Shown here: in pieces, positions 47,792 to 56,084 of the stretch
Layout: each line of letters starts with the position of its first letter
Position numbering within the stretch: position 1 is the first letter of the stretch
From: Ahniella sp.
Lineage (GTDB): Bacteria > Pseudomonadota > Gammaproteobacteria > Xanthomonadales > Ahniellaceae
Direction of reading: 5' to 3'
Assembly (NCBI GenBank): GCA_016712105.1
Contig: JADJRU010000050.1
Coordinates: 16,629 to 80,628 of the forward strand
DNA length: 64,000 bases
Position numbers and translations under genes: made by a program
Notes under the pieces: model-generated
Told to the model about the DNA's origin: nothing
The model's input: the letters and a program-made list of their open reading frames with translations, nothing else
The model's database searches: none

Positions 47792-48583
47792 ATGCCTTCG
47801 ACTGCCCCCGACCTGCTGACCATCGCCGGCAAAACCTACACGTCACGCCTCCTCACCGGCACCGGCAAGTTCAAGGATCTCGAAGAAACCAGGCTGGCAA
47901 CCGAGGCCGCCGGGGCCGAGATCGTGACCGTGGCCATCCGTCGCACGAACATCGGCCAGAATGCCGGCGAGCCGAACCTGCTCGACGTGTTGCCGCCCGA
48001 TCGCTACACCATCCTGCCGAACACGGCCGGGTGTTACACCGCCGATGACGCCGTGCGCACCTGCCGGCTTGCCCGCGAACTGCTCGACGGCCACCAACTC
48101 GTCAAGCTCGAAGTGCTGGGCGACCAGCGCACCTTGTTTCCCGATGTGGTGCAAACCCTGAAGGCCGCCGAGACGCTGGTCGCCGATGGGTTCCAGGTCA
48201 TGGTCTACACCAGCGATGACCCGATTCTCGCCAAACGCCTCGAAGAGATTGGCTGTGTGGCGGTGATGCCGCTCGCCGCGCCGATTGGCTCGGGGCTGGG
48301 TATCCAGAACCGGTACAACCTGCTCGAAATCATCGAAAACGCCAAGGTGCCGATCCTGGTGGATGCCGGCGTCGGCACGGCTTCCGACGCGGCGATCGCG
48401 ATGGAGCTGGGCTGTGATGGGGTGCTGATGAACACCGCCATCGCCGGCGCCCGGAATCCGGTGTTGATGGCGAGTGCGATGAGAAAAGCGATTGAAGCCG
48501 GACGCGAAGCATTTCTCGCCGGACGTATTCCGCGTAAACGTTTTGCGTCGGCGTCGAGCCCGATTGACGGGACCTTCTTCTGA
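47792..48583 (+). CDS. thiG: Thiazole synthase ThiG
   Basis: A 263-residue thiazole synthase, which builds the thiazole ring of thiamine from DXP, dehydroglycine and ThiS-thiocarboxylate. Landmarks are LLTGTGKF (21-28), AIRRTN, LPNTAGCYTADDAVRTCRLARE, LKLEVLG-like VKLEVLGD, and VPILVDAGVGTASDAAIAMELG with the conserved GCDGVLMNTAIAGA. It is usually preceded by thiS; here the divergent nitrilase lies upstream, so thiS is elsewhere. Its stop overlaps the trmB start (TGATG), a common thiG-trmB pair in Xanthomonadales. Confidence 0.96.
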   Translation: MPSTAPDLLTIAGKTYTSRLLTGTGKFKDLEETRLATEAAGAEIVTVAIRRTNIGQNAGEPNLLDVLPPDRYTILPNTAGCYTADDAVRTCRLARELLDGHQLVKLEVLGDQRTLFPDVVQTLKAAETLVADGFQVMVYTSDDPILAKRLEEIGCVAVMPLAAPIGSGLGIQNRYNLLEIIENAKVPILVDAGVGTASDAAIAMELGCDGVLMNTAIAGARNPVLMASAMRKAIEAGREAFLAGRIPRKRFASASSPIDGTFF

Positions 48584-49246
48584 TGTCCGAACAAGACGAC
48601 GAACGGCCAGTGGTACGCCGCGAAATCCGCAGTTTCGTGTTGCGCCAGGGGCGAACCACGGACGCGCAAAAGCGTGCGTTCGATTTGAACTGGCCGCGGT
48701 TCGGGCTGGAGTACACCGGAACTGTGCGCGACTTGGCTGCGTGTTTCCCGAAGTCGCAGCCTTTGGTGCTGGAAATCGGATTCGGCAGTGCGCAACTACA
48801 TCGGTGCCGAAGTGCATCGTCCCGGTGTCGGGCGCGTGTTGAATGGCGCGGCGGATGCCGACCTTCAGAATCTGCGTGTCTATGCACACGACGCGGTCGA
48901 GTTGCTGCGCAACGAAATCGCCGATGGCAGCCTGGCCGAAGTGCGGCTGTGGTTCCCGGACCCCTGGCACAAAAAGCGCCACAACAAACGTCGCATCGTG
49001 CAACCCGAGTTCGTCTCGCTGATCGCCAGAAAACTCGCACCCGGTGGCCTGTTCCATCTGGCGACCGACTGGATGCCTTATGCCGAGCACATGTTCGACG
49101 TCATGGAAGCTGCCGTCGAATTCAAGAACGAATTGGGCCCAAGAGTGATCGCACCCAGACCCGAGTGGCGGATCGAAACCCACTTCGAGCGGCGTGGGCT
49201 CAAGCTTGGGCATGAAGTGGCGGATTTGCTCTATCGGCGGGTTTGA
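48583..49246 (+). pseudogene. trmB: tRNA (guanine-N7)-methyltransferase TrmB, internal deletion and frameshift
   Basis: TrmB methylates G46 of tRNAs. The 5' part ends at PLVLEIGFG, and the 3' part restarts in another frame with NYIGAEVHRPGVGRVL and continues normally through WFPDPWHKKRHNKRRIVQ and HLATDWMPYAEHM to 49246. In TrmB the SAM-binding loop (GFGMG and about a dozen more residues) lies between these; it is missing near 48783-48795. The missing piece is estimated at about 35-45 bases, not a multiple of three. As written the protein cannot bind SAM. It starts in the thiG stop (TGATG). Confidence 0.82.
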
Positions 49247-49335
49247 ACTGAGGGATGCACGCCTCGTCCCGGCGCGGCTCGAATATGGCGTTCGATCTTC
49301 GGTAGATCGTTTCAGGTGCGTGAGGATTTGAACTC

Positions 49336-49584
49336 ATGGAATATGAAGACACAAGAATCGAAGATGCTGTTTTGGCCCTGTTGGCTCTGTACAGTTTTGA
49401 TGGCGGGAGATCATGGAAAGGTTTCGACTTTGGGGTCATGGATCGACTGAGCGAACAGGGGTACATCTCGGATCCGAAGGGAAAAGCAAAATCGATCTAC
49501 CTCACGGAAGAGGGTTTGAAACGTGGCCTCGAGCGTGCCGCGCTGCTGTTTGGGAACGAAGGAACTGGACGCCCTCCCAGCTGA
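49336..49584 (+). CDS. DUF6429 family small protein
   Basis: An 82-residue protein resembling DUF6429: MEYEDTRIEDAVLALLALYSF, then WKGFDFGVMDRLSEQGYISDPKGKAKSIYLTEEGL. The compact winged-helix look suggests a small regulator or toxin-system protein, but no function is known. The ATG at 49336 follows TGAGGATT. It opens the accessory region. Confidence 0.75.
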   Translation: MEYEDTRIEDAVLALLALYSFDGGRSWKGFDFGVMDRLSEQGYISDPKGKAKSIYLTEEGLKRGLERAALLFGNEGTGRPPS

Positions 49585-49908
49585 GTAACAATAGACACCA
49601 GGACACCCGCCGTTTCGGGTCGTCGAAGCAGAATTCCGGGCACCTGCCAAACCAAGAGGGGCCCAAGTAAAGTCTTGATATTTCCGAACCAATTCGCTGA
49701 TGTCTTCTGCACGATGACGGCATATCAGAGCCAAGGTGTTCATGACATGTCCCAATTCCGAAGCAATCAACTTCAGTCGTTTTACTGTTGCCCTGTTCAC
49801 AGCGCCAATTGGCGCGTCGGGAGAACAACGCTTTGTAGTCTTGATGTGGTAGCCGGCAGGAAGCGCCAACACCGGAGCCGCGGTCGGCGAAGGACCTGGT
49901 CGCGCGAC

Positions 49909-50367
49909 ATGATCAGATCCTTCACGATGGTTGGGTTCTTGCTACTGCTCCTTGGCTGCGAAGGCTCATCGCGAACTCGAACGAGTTCGGACGCCGAAAA
50001 TTTCCCTCCGCCTCCAGGCGAGTTTGTCCTGCGCGTGGCAGTCAAGGATGTGGAGTACACCGACTGGTATCCCGCCTGCGCGGAAGCCGATGACTGCGTC
50101 CCGGTCAAGTTTTGGTACAAATATCGCGCCCGGGTCAAGCAGGTGATTTCAGGATCCTGGTCGTCCTCTGAGATCGAGTTCATCCACCTCCAGCATGGCG
50201 AGTACCTGAAGGATATTCTGCAGAATTGTTACGTCGTCCTCCGGCCTGCGAGTCCGGATCTTCAGTCAAAGATTGGCGTCGAGTTTGTCGCGGACGAGTT
50301 GCTGGAGCACTGCAAGTTGCCGGAGGGGATGGACCGCCACCGAGTGTCATCAGAAGCAAAAGGCTGA
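49909..50367 (+). CDS. Predicted lipoprotein of unknown function
   Basis: A 152-residue protein with a lipoprotein signal peptide (MIRSFTMVGFLLLLLGCEGSS; lipobox LLGC). The start at 49909 was chosen because it opens this signal; the longer upstream frame begins with sequence of odd composition. The mature part has three further cysteines (PACAEADDC and LEHC, YVV) and no known domain. The 324 bases before it (49585-49908) show no gene I can support; they hold short frames only. It abuts the next gene (four bases). Confidence 0.6.
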   Translation: MIRSFTMVGFLLLLLGCEGSSRTRTSSDAENFPPPPGEFVLRVAVKDVEYTDWYPACAEADDCVPVKFWYKYRARVKQVISGSWSSSEIEFIHLQHGEYLKDILQNCYVVLRPASPDLQSKIGVEFVADELLEHCKLPEGMDRHRVSSEAKG

Positions 50368-50370
50368 CCC

Positions 50371-50814
50371 ATGCAAACAATCAGGCTTCAAGACAAGGCG
50401 CGTCCCCTGAGTGGGGCGATTGAGCACTATTGGTTCGAGAACGATCACGTGGGGCTGCCGAGAACGCTGTTTCATCGCATCTGTATTCCGTTCGAGCCGT
50501 TCGACTCGGGTCTGGAAAACGTTCCCCAGCCCGAGCAGACGGAACTTGTGATTGAGCGGATCAACCTCGGTCTGGACGATCCGGCTGCACTCGATGGCTT
50601 AGAGATCTCGATGGACCGCACCCCCGACGTCGAGGCATCCATATATCTCGGATCCGTCCACAACTGGTATCAGATCGACAAGCTCACCTTGACTCGCGAT
50701 GGTTCCGGCTACCGAGTCGCCTGTTTGGGCACGGTTGAGTTTTCCCGTGAGGGCGTAGCGAACGACGAACCGTTCACCTTCGAGGCCGTGGCGATGTACC
50801 TTGGTCTAGCCTGA
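50371..50814 (+). CDS. Hypothetical protein
   Basis: A 147-residue soluble protein with no cysteine-rich motif or signal peptide; it starts MQTIRLQDKARPLSG and contains WFENDHVGLPRT and VHNWYQIDKLTLTRDG. Acidic and beta-rich. The start is three bases after the upstream lipoprotein gene stop, so the two share a transcript. It is in the size class of contact-dependent or polymorphic-toxin immunity proteins, but nothing else supports that. Confidence 0.6.
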   Translation: MQTIRLQDKARPLSGAIEHYWFENDHVGLPRTLFHRICIPFEPFDSGLENVPQPEQTELVIERINLGLDDPAALDGLEISMDRTPDVEASIYLGSVHNWYQIDKLTLTRDGSGYRVACLGTVEFSREGVANDEPFTFEAVAMYLGLA

Positions 50815-50816
50815 CC

Positions 50817-50868
50817 AACGAACTCATCGGACGGCGGTAGCGGTCCGGTCAACTCATAGAGCTGCCTT
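50817..50868 (+). other. Possible degenerate attC-like site
   Basis: Begins CCAACGAACTCATCGGAC and continues GGTCCGGTCAACTCATAGAGC, recalling integron attC layout (the CAAC core, a hairpin, GGTCAACTCA as L'). The expected right core GTTRRRY is not preserved. A weak call, placed between two short genes. Confidence 0.25.
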
Positions 50869-50869
50869 C

Positions 50870-51277
50870 ATGTCGAAAAGTCGTGACCTCATCCTGGACC
50901 CGAGCGCTTCGTCTGCTGTGGATGAGCTCCCGGCATTTCTCGCGCGTCCAGACGATGCACCTGTGTATCACGGGTTTGCCCTGCTCGATCTTCCCGCCAT
51001 TGATGGTTGGCGCTTTGGCGAGATCACGGCGTTTCTCGGCAACGAAGCCGGTGATGCATTTGTCATCGCGCCCGACGGCTCACGGGCCGGGCTCGCATGG
51101 GAAGTAGGGCCCGGCACTTTCGAAGTGATATCCGAGCCCGAGCCGATGCGTTGGGGCGTCTATGCCATCTGGTTTCCGGAGCCAAATGATTCAATCGAAG
51201 CGCTTCAACGAAACCTGCTTGCGGTACTGCCTTCCCTGGTGGCAACGTATCAGCGCATTCGCAGTGCTGAAGGCTGA
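50870..51277 (+). CDS. Hypothetical protein
   Basis: A 135-residue acidic protein, MSKSRDLILDPSASSAVDELPAFL start and TYQRIRSAEG end. It contains aromatic-rich HGFALLDLPAIDGWRFGEI and WGVYAIWFPEPND. It resembles the size and composition of immunity-type proteins of the SUKH or Imm families but no clear match is seen. Stands alone with 55 bases before it and a repeat-filled gap after it. Confidence 0.6.
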   Translation: MSKSRDLILDPSASSAVDELPAFLARPDDAPVYHGFALLDLPAIDGWRFGEITAFLGNEAGDAFVIAPDGSRAGLAWEVGPGTFEVISEPEPMRWGVYAIWFPEPNDSIEALQRNLLAVLPSLVATYQRIRSAEG

Positions 51278-51407
51278 TCAAGTCTTCAAGCCGATGGCCG
51301 GGTAACTGAGTGGTGTCGATCAGTTGATGTTGGCCGGCGACGACTCGGCACGGGAGCCAGCCATTGCTCATTACTGGACACCTGCGCCTCCAGGACGTTG
51401 GGGCATC

Positions 51408-51491
51408 GTCGCCTTGTCGATTCGGGTATCCAGAATTGTTCCCCACCAAAGGCGCACCCCTTCCGCGTAGCCTTGGGCAAGTAGCCTTGCG
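51408..51491. repeat. Decayed repeat block A (insertion-sequence-like remains)
   Basis: Contains GTCGCCTTGTCGATTCGGGT-ATCCAGAATTGTTCC (51408-51442) and CCTTCCGCGTAGCCTTGGGC (from 51459), each with a close copy in block B at 52348-52449 in the opposite order. Related short motifs (GTCCAGAATGTC) follow at 51509 and 51551. The 429-base gap 51278-51706 otherwise holds only the attC-like site. Confidence 0.6.
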
Positions 51492-51646
51492 TGCCGTATC
51501 AAAGTGAGTCCAGAATGTCTCTCTGAGAAAGTCTCGTGCCAAAGCGGGTGTCCAGAATGTCACCGGTAAGTTCAATCTGATGTTCACCTTCCAGGCCTTG
51601 GGACCGTGAGGCTCGGCGAGCTTTAGCCAAGTCCTTGTCCGAAACT

Positions 51647-51701
51647 GGCAACCTATCACTCAAGCCAACGCTTTCGGCGCGGCTTAGCTCAAGAGTCAGC
51701 T
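51647..51701 (+). other. Integron attC-like recombination site (degenerate)
   Basis: Aligns base for base in spacing with known attC sites of the aadA type: GGCAAC in the left-core position, CACTCAAGCC as L'', a hairpin spacer CTTTCGGCG, GGCTTAGCTCA as L' with the expected extra base, and GTCAGCT in the right-core position. The core GTC replaces GTT, so recombination is doubtful. The next gene starts six bases downstream, as in an integron cassette. Confidence 0.45.
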
Positions 51702-51706
51702 CTCAC

Positions 51707-52321
51707 ATGATCACAATCCGGCAGCATGGCGATTACCGGACGCTCCATGATCTGAAGGATTTCATTCTGGATCTGGAGCCATGGCAAAGAAGAGTAAGTC
51801 ACTGGACAATTCAGATTGCCGAGTGCTCCGGGCCGAATTGCCTTGCGCTCTCCGAACTGACGTCTCGCCAATCACAGCAGATTTCGCCTCGGGCATTCGA
51901 GGACCTGTGCCAATCGATCAACCAAACCATCGATGGTGAGTTTGTGGCGTATATAGGGACAAAGGAAGTGCTTCGCCTGCCGGCAGTGGATTCAACCTAT
52001 TGGGAAATCTCAGGACCTCCGGAGTTTGAAGAGCGGATGCTTTCAAGGTACGGAGCCTATGGCGTGAAGCCACGGATGGTCAGCGTAGAAGTTACTGGCT
52101 GGAAGGTCGGATTCGATGAGTTGACTTGCAGAAAAGTCATCAGGGATGCGTCTGGCCTCGGCCTGGTCAATGCAAAGAAACTGACCGATGGCCTGCTTGA
52201 CGGAGTTTCTCAGCGCTTGTCAGTTCCTTCCTGGGAGGATGCTCGTCGCCTGGTCAACGCGCTTAGCGAAACAGGTGCGATTGCACATGTCGTCACGGAA
52301 ATTGAGCGTGATCAACCATAA
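51707..52321 (+). CDS. Protein with L7/L12-C-terminal-like domain, cassette-borne
   Basis: A 204-residue protein. Residues 125-160 (VTGWKVGFDELTCRKVIRD, then SGLGLVNAKKLTDGLLDG) resemble the C-terminal domain of ribosomal protein L7/L12, which is also found in unrelated bacterial proteins, some linked to phage and toxin systems. The N-terminal part (MITIRQHGDYRTLHDLKDFI, VSHWTIQIAECSGPNCLAL) is unknown. The ATG at 51707 was chosen because the attC-like site sits directly upstream. The codon use is less biased than in the core genes around it, consistent with an acquired gene. Confidence 0.65.
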   Translation: MITIRQHGDYRTLHDLKDFILDLEPWQRRVSHWTIQIAECSGPNCLALSELTSRQSQQISPRAFEDLCQSINQTIDGEFVAYIGTKEVLRLPAVDSTYWEISGPPEFEERMLSRYGAYGVKPRMVSVEVTGWKVGFDELTCRKVIRDASGLGLVNAKKLTDGLLDGVSQRLSVPSWEDARRLVNALSETGAIAHVVTEIERDQP

Positions 52322-52347
52322 ACATCTGGATACCCACCAATGTCGGA

Positions 52348-52449
52348 CCCCCTCCGCGTAGCCTTGGACAAGTAGCCGTGCGGGCTCTGTCAGAGGGCGG
52401 GTGTCCGGATTGTTGTCGCCTTGTCGATTCGGGTGCCCAGAATTGTTCC
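52348..52449. repeat. Decayed repeat block B (insertion-sequence-like remains)
   Basis: Holds CTCCGCGTAGCCTTGGACAA (from 52352), GTGTCCGGATTGTT (52401) and GTCGCCTTGTCGATTCGGGT-GCCCAGAATTGTTCC (52415-52449), copies of block A segments. The rest of the 52322-52975 gap shows only a short minus-strand frame. Confidence 0.6.
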
Positions 52450-52622
52450 TACTTCGATCGCTCCACCGGACGATTCGATTGACGCGGCGCGTGCACCGGC
52501 GTCACTTCCCGAACCTTGTCGCGAACCGCGGTCGAAGGTGTCTGACCCTTCAGCGGAAATTGCTGCGGATTCAGTGGCACGGAAGAGGGTGATGGCTTTG
52601 GCGAGCTTTCAGGCGTTTTCAT
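52449..52622 (-). CDS. Possible small proline-rich protein
   Basis: A 57-residue frame starting MKTPESSPKPSPSS, with NPQQFPLKGQTPSTAV and a basic end RPVERSK. An AGGA lies six bases before the ATG. No family recognised; it may be a chance frame in degenerate DNA. Confidence 0.3.
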   Translation of the reverse strand: MKTPESSPKPSPSSVPLNPQQFPLKGQTPSTAVRDKVREVTPVHAPRQSNRPVERSK

Positions 52623-52975
52623 GATGATCCTATGACGACGGCGTGGCGGGAGTGCCAACTGAACTGTCATCCCTCGGTGTGGTTCGGTCTGTGCGGTGCC
52701 GTACCCCGGGAATCGCCACGCCCATGCAACCTCATCGGCAGAATCGACAACACAGCAGTCCCGAGCTGCGGCCGTCGGTTGCTTCCCGATCGACAGCAAC
52801 GCTGTCGAGAACGCGCTCCGCATTTCGAACAAGCTGCGGAGTGGCCGCGAACAGGCTTGCGAGCCTTGCTGATAGCATCGAGTCGCCCAAAGTCAGGGAA
52901 CGAGCCGTTCGGGCGCCGGGCGCCCTCGTCGGTCACATGGTCATTCAATACGGCGTCAGCCGCCACACATCTTCC

Positions 52976-53695
52976 ATGCCAACACTCCGCGGATCGTCAC
53001 TCAGCAGTACCCGTCTCGCGGGATGTATCTATCTCGCGATCATTGTGTTGGGCCTCTTTGGCGAGGTGTTTGTCCGCGGCGCGCTCGTCGTCGGCGGCAA
53101 CGCGGCATCAACCGCCATCAGCATTCTTGAGTCCCAAGGCCTTTGGCGGTCAGGCATTGGCGGTGACTTGCTCATGCAAGTGCTGGACCTGCCACTGATC
53201 GTGTTCTTCTATCTCTTGCTCAGGCCGGTCAGCAAGCCTCTGGCTTTGCTGGCCACGGCTTTGAACATTGTCCAAACCTGCGTGTTGGCCGCGAACAAGC
53301 TGACGCTGATTGGGGCGCTCTTGATGCTCCAGCGTTCGATGTCGGGGATGGCGGCGTCGCCGGAAAACCTTCAGGATTTGGCCTTGGTGGCCATCAACCT
53401 CCATGGGTACGGATTTGGCGTAGGGCTGATTTTCTTCGGTTTCGCGTGTGTTGTCCGGGGTTACCTGATGTTCCATTCCGGCTTTATCCCGCGCTTCCTT
53501 GGGGTGTTGTTCGCAATCGCCGGCCTGAGTTACCTCGTGAACAGCTTTGCGCTGCTGCTGGCGCCGAAGCTTGCTGCTTTGCTGTTCCCGGCTGTCTTGC
53601 TCCCTGCTCTGGTTGGCGAATTGGCGGTGAGTTTCTGGTTGCTTCTGACGAAATACAGACTGCCTGATCACATGCCGTCGAGCTCGGGCAGTTGA
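52976..53695 (+). CDS. DUF4386 family membrane protein
   Basis: A 239-residue integral membrane protein with about six helices, matching DUF4386: STRLAGCIYLAIIVLGLFGEVFVRG near the N-terminus, GGDLLMQVLDLPLIVFFYLL, GFGVGLIFFGFACVVRGYLMFHSGFIPRFLG and LPALVGELAVSFWLL. No enzymatic residues; role unknown. The start at MPTLRGSSLS was chosen since the helix pattern begins there; the upstream in-frame extension has atypical composition. Confidence 0.78.
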   Translation: MPTLRGSSLSSTRLAGCIYLAIIVLGLFGEVFVRGALVVGGNAASTAISILESQGLWRSGIGGDLLMQVLDLPLIVFFYLLLRPVSKPLALLATALNIVQTCVLAANKLTLIGALLMLQRSMSGMAASPENLQDLALVAINLHGYGFGVGLIFFGFACVVRGYLMFHSGFIPRFLGVLFAIAGLSYLVNSFALLLAPKLAALLFPAVLLPALVGELAVSFWLLLTKYRLPDHMPSSSGS

Positions 53696-53813
53696 GCCGG
53701 AAGTTCGGTTGCTGCCTGAGCGCCGGCTCAAACCAAACGTAAACGGCAGTGCATCCACTTTGCTTCCAGAGCGCAGTCAGGCCAAAAAAATCAGCTTTCT
53801 GGAGCGCCAACTG

Positions 53814-53972
53814 ATGTCTGTCAAACGAGTCACTCCCACCGATTGGACACGGCGCGAATTCGTGCGCAACGGCCTCGCTGCTGCGAGCGTCATGGCGTTG
53901 GGCGGTTACGACCCGGCGAATCGGTTCCGGGTGTACCAGAACATTCTACCGTCGGATTCGAGCGGAGTTTGA
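53814..53972 (+). pseudogene. Truncated Tat-signal protein remnant
   Basis: 52 residues only: a twin-arginine signal (TRREFVRNGLAAASVMALGG) followed by YDPANRFRVYQN and a stop. Tat signals belong to exported folded enzymes of hundreds of residues, so this is the 5' end of a lost gene. The next 150 bases hold no continuation I can read. Confidence 0.5.
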
Positions 53973-54149
53973 TTCTCAACGGTTCTGGTGCGATGTGGCG
54001 GTCGATGGTGTGCTCGGTGCGAGTCGCCTCCTTGTGCGCTGATTCGCGCTTCAAGCCTGGTGCAGCATTTGGGGCATCAAAAGAGCCCTTCTCCCGCGAG
54101 CGGTGGCTATCAAGTTAGTTGTCGCTTTTCCGGTTACTTCCCCTCCGCT

Positions 54150-54796
54150 CGTCATCCCCGCGCAAGCGGGGATCCACTCGTTGCGATCAGGTTTGGCTGG
54201 TGTGGCATCCGAGTGGTTTCCCGCTTGCGCGGGAATGACGGGCTTTTGATGTGCGGTACGATCGTTCAGAAGGCCGGTTTTTGCCAGCCCCGCCGCTCGT
54301 AATCCGCGCGCACGGCCCCTCCTCGCGTCATCCCCGCGCAAGCGGGGATCCACTCGTTGCGACCCGGTTTGGGTCGTGTGGCACTTTGGTGGTTTCCCGC
54401 TTGCGCGGGAATGACGGGCTTTTGATGTGCGGTACGATCGTTCAGAAGGCCGGTTATAGCCGGCCCCACCGCTCGTACTCCGCGCGCACGGCTCCTCCTC
54501 GCGTCATCCCCGCGGAAGCGGGGATCCACTCGTTGCGACGCGGTCTGGGGCGTGTGGCACCCTGGTGGATTCCCGCTTTCGCGGGAATGACGGACTTTTG
54601 ATGTGCGGTACGAGCGTTCAGAAGGCCGGTTTTAGCCGGCCCCACCGCTCGTACTCCGCGCGCACGGCTCCTCCACGCGTCATCCGCGCGCACGGCCCCT
54701 CCACGCGTCATCCCCGCGCAAGCGGGGATCCACTCGTTGCGACCCGGTTTCGGTCGTGTAGCACTCTGGTGGTTTCCCGCTTGCGCGGGAATGACG
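54150..54796. repeat. Tandem array of four 91-bp palindromic repeats
   Basis: Units at 54150-54240, 54326-54416, 54502-54592 and 54706-54796 each begin CGTCATCCCCGCG and end CGCGGGAATGACG, with a stem of about 20 bp and an inner TCCACTCGTTGCGA. Starts are 176, 176 and 204 bases apart; the linkers of about 85 bases share GTGCGGTACGATCGTTCAGA and a GGCCGG/CCGGCC hairpin. The last gap has an extra 28-base duplication. No gene lies between 53973 and 54942. Confidence 0.9.
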
Positions 54797-54942
54797 CACT
54801 TGGTGTGCGGCACCAGCGTTATCCATTCCTGAGCCCCCATGTTGCTTGATTCAAAAGCCCATGGCTGACTGGTCAATCGGAAAGAATGGCCCAGGTTTTG
54901 ATTGGCGAGAGAGGCCTGTCAATCGTTTCGCGCCGGACCTGA

Positions 54943-55863
54943 CTATCCAGCGTCGCGTATCCCGTTCTCCGAGTCCGATACACGATCGGCGATCCACTCG
55001 ACGATCGCATCGAATCGTTCCTGATCGAGGGCGTGCCCGCGGTTGACGCGGAGCTCGGTGATGAATTCGCCCGCGACCTTGGCGACCACCTGATCTGCGT
55101 CCCGTGAATACTTGTCCTCGCTGCCCGAAACCACGAGTGTTGGTCGGGGCCCGATCGAGGCAAGCACATCGTGGGTATCGATCTGGCGAGCGAGACCGGG
55201 CACGGTTTCGAACAAGGTGATTCCGGTGCCTTCCTGACGACGCCTTTCGAAGCTGCACACCGCTCCGCTGATGCAAACAAACTGGCAACGTGAATCAAGG
55301 GCCGCGTGGTAGAGCGCGGTGTAGCCGCCGTATGAGTGCCCGGCCACACCCACACGACGCGGGTCCATGCCCGTGGCTTGAACCAACACGCTCAGCGCGC
55401 GTTGCGCATCGTCCAGACATTTTCTCATCAAGGTGTCGCCATCGAGCATTCTGTAACTCAGGGCGTTGTAGTGCTGAAGCCAATCGTAGAAATCCGGTTC
55501 GGTGCCCTTGACCGCTCCGCGTCGGTCCTCGAACGTGATGGCGTCCGGCGCCAGGACTGCGACGCCTCTTCGCGCGAGGGCAGGTCCGAAAGCTTGAAAG
55601 ACATTGCCAACGTCGCCGGCCACCTCGCTCTTGCCGAAATGGAACTCGCCATTGTGTTGATGAAAGACAACGACCCCGCCGAGCGTTTCTTGATTCACCG
55701 GCGTGAACAGGAACGCCGGAATGACGTCACCTTCGAGTCCCGGGTATTCGATCCGTTCCCGGTCGAAACCGGCGCCTTTCAAGACCTCGCCGCGTTGGTA
55801 TCCCGGCAAGGCTGGCTCGCCAAGGCCCAAACGTTCTCGAAGCGTCGCAGCCATCTCATTCAT
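54943..55863 (-). CDS. Alpha/beta hydrolase (dienelactone-hydrolase-like)
   Basis: A 306-residue cytoplasmic alpha/beta hydrolase. It has VVVFHQHNGEFHFGKSEV at the oxyanion region, the nucleophile elbow GVAGHSYGGYTALYHAA, the acid loop LVVSGSEDKYSRDADQV and the His in VNRGHALDQERF. It looks like the dienelactone hydrolase / acetyl-xylan-esterase group; the substrate is unknown. No partner gene nearby. The region to 56084 shows no gene. Confidence 0.82.
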   Translation of the reverse strand: MNEMAATLRERLGLGEPALPGYQRGEVLKGAGFDRERIEYPGLEGDVIPAFLFTPVNQETLGGVVVFHQHNGEFHFGKSEVAGDVGNVFQAFGPALARRGVAVLAPDAITFEDRRGAVKGTEPDFYDWLQHYNALSYRMLDGDTLMRKCLDDAQRALSVLVQATGMDPRRVGVAGHSYGGYTALYHAALDSRCQFVCISGAVCSFERRRQEGTGITLFETVPGLARQIDTHDVLASIGPRPTLVVSGSEDKYSRDADQVVAKVAGEFITELRVNRGHALDQERFDAIVEWIADRVSDSENGIRDAG

Positions 55864-56084
55864 CAGCGGGGACCCGAGCCAACAATCTGAAGGGATCGCA
55901 AACAGTCATAGCGGTGTCTCGGAGCAAGTCACCAAACAATTGAACATTCACCCGATTCAATTCGAACCCGTAACGAACCATTCGCTGATGCATTAAAGTT
56001 TCTGGAAGAATCGAGCAAGATCCAGACTGCTTTTTGCACTGCCTCGTCAGGCCACAACTCCAGCGCCACATAGGATATCGACCA

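Noticed and set aside
47792..48583. A thiS gene upstream of thiG
   Set aside because: The 85 bases before thiG are intergenic to a divergent nitrilase; no short ThiS-like GG-ending frame was found there.
54150..54796. CRISPR array
   Set aside because: The repeats are 91 bp, palindromic and separated by linkers that are themselves conserved, not by unique spacers; no cas gene is near.
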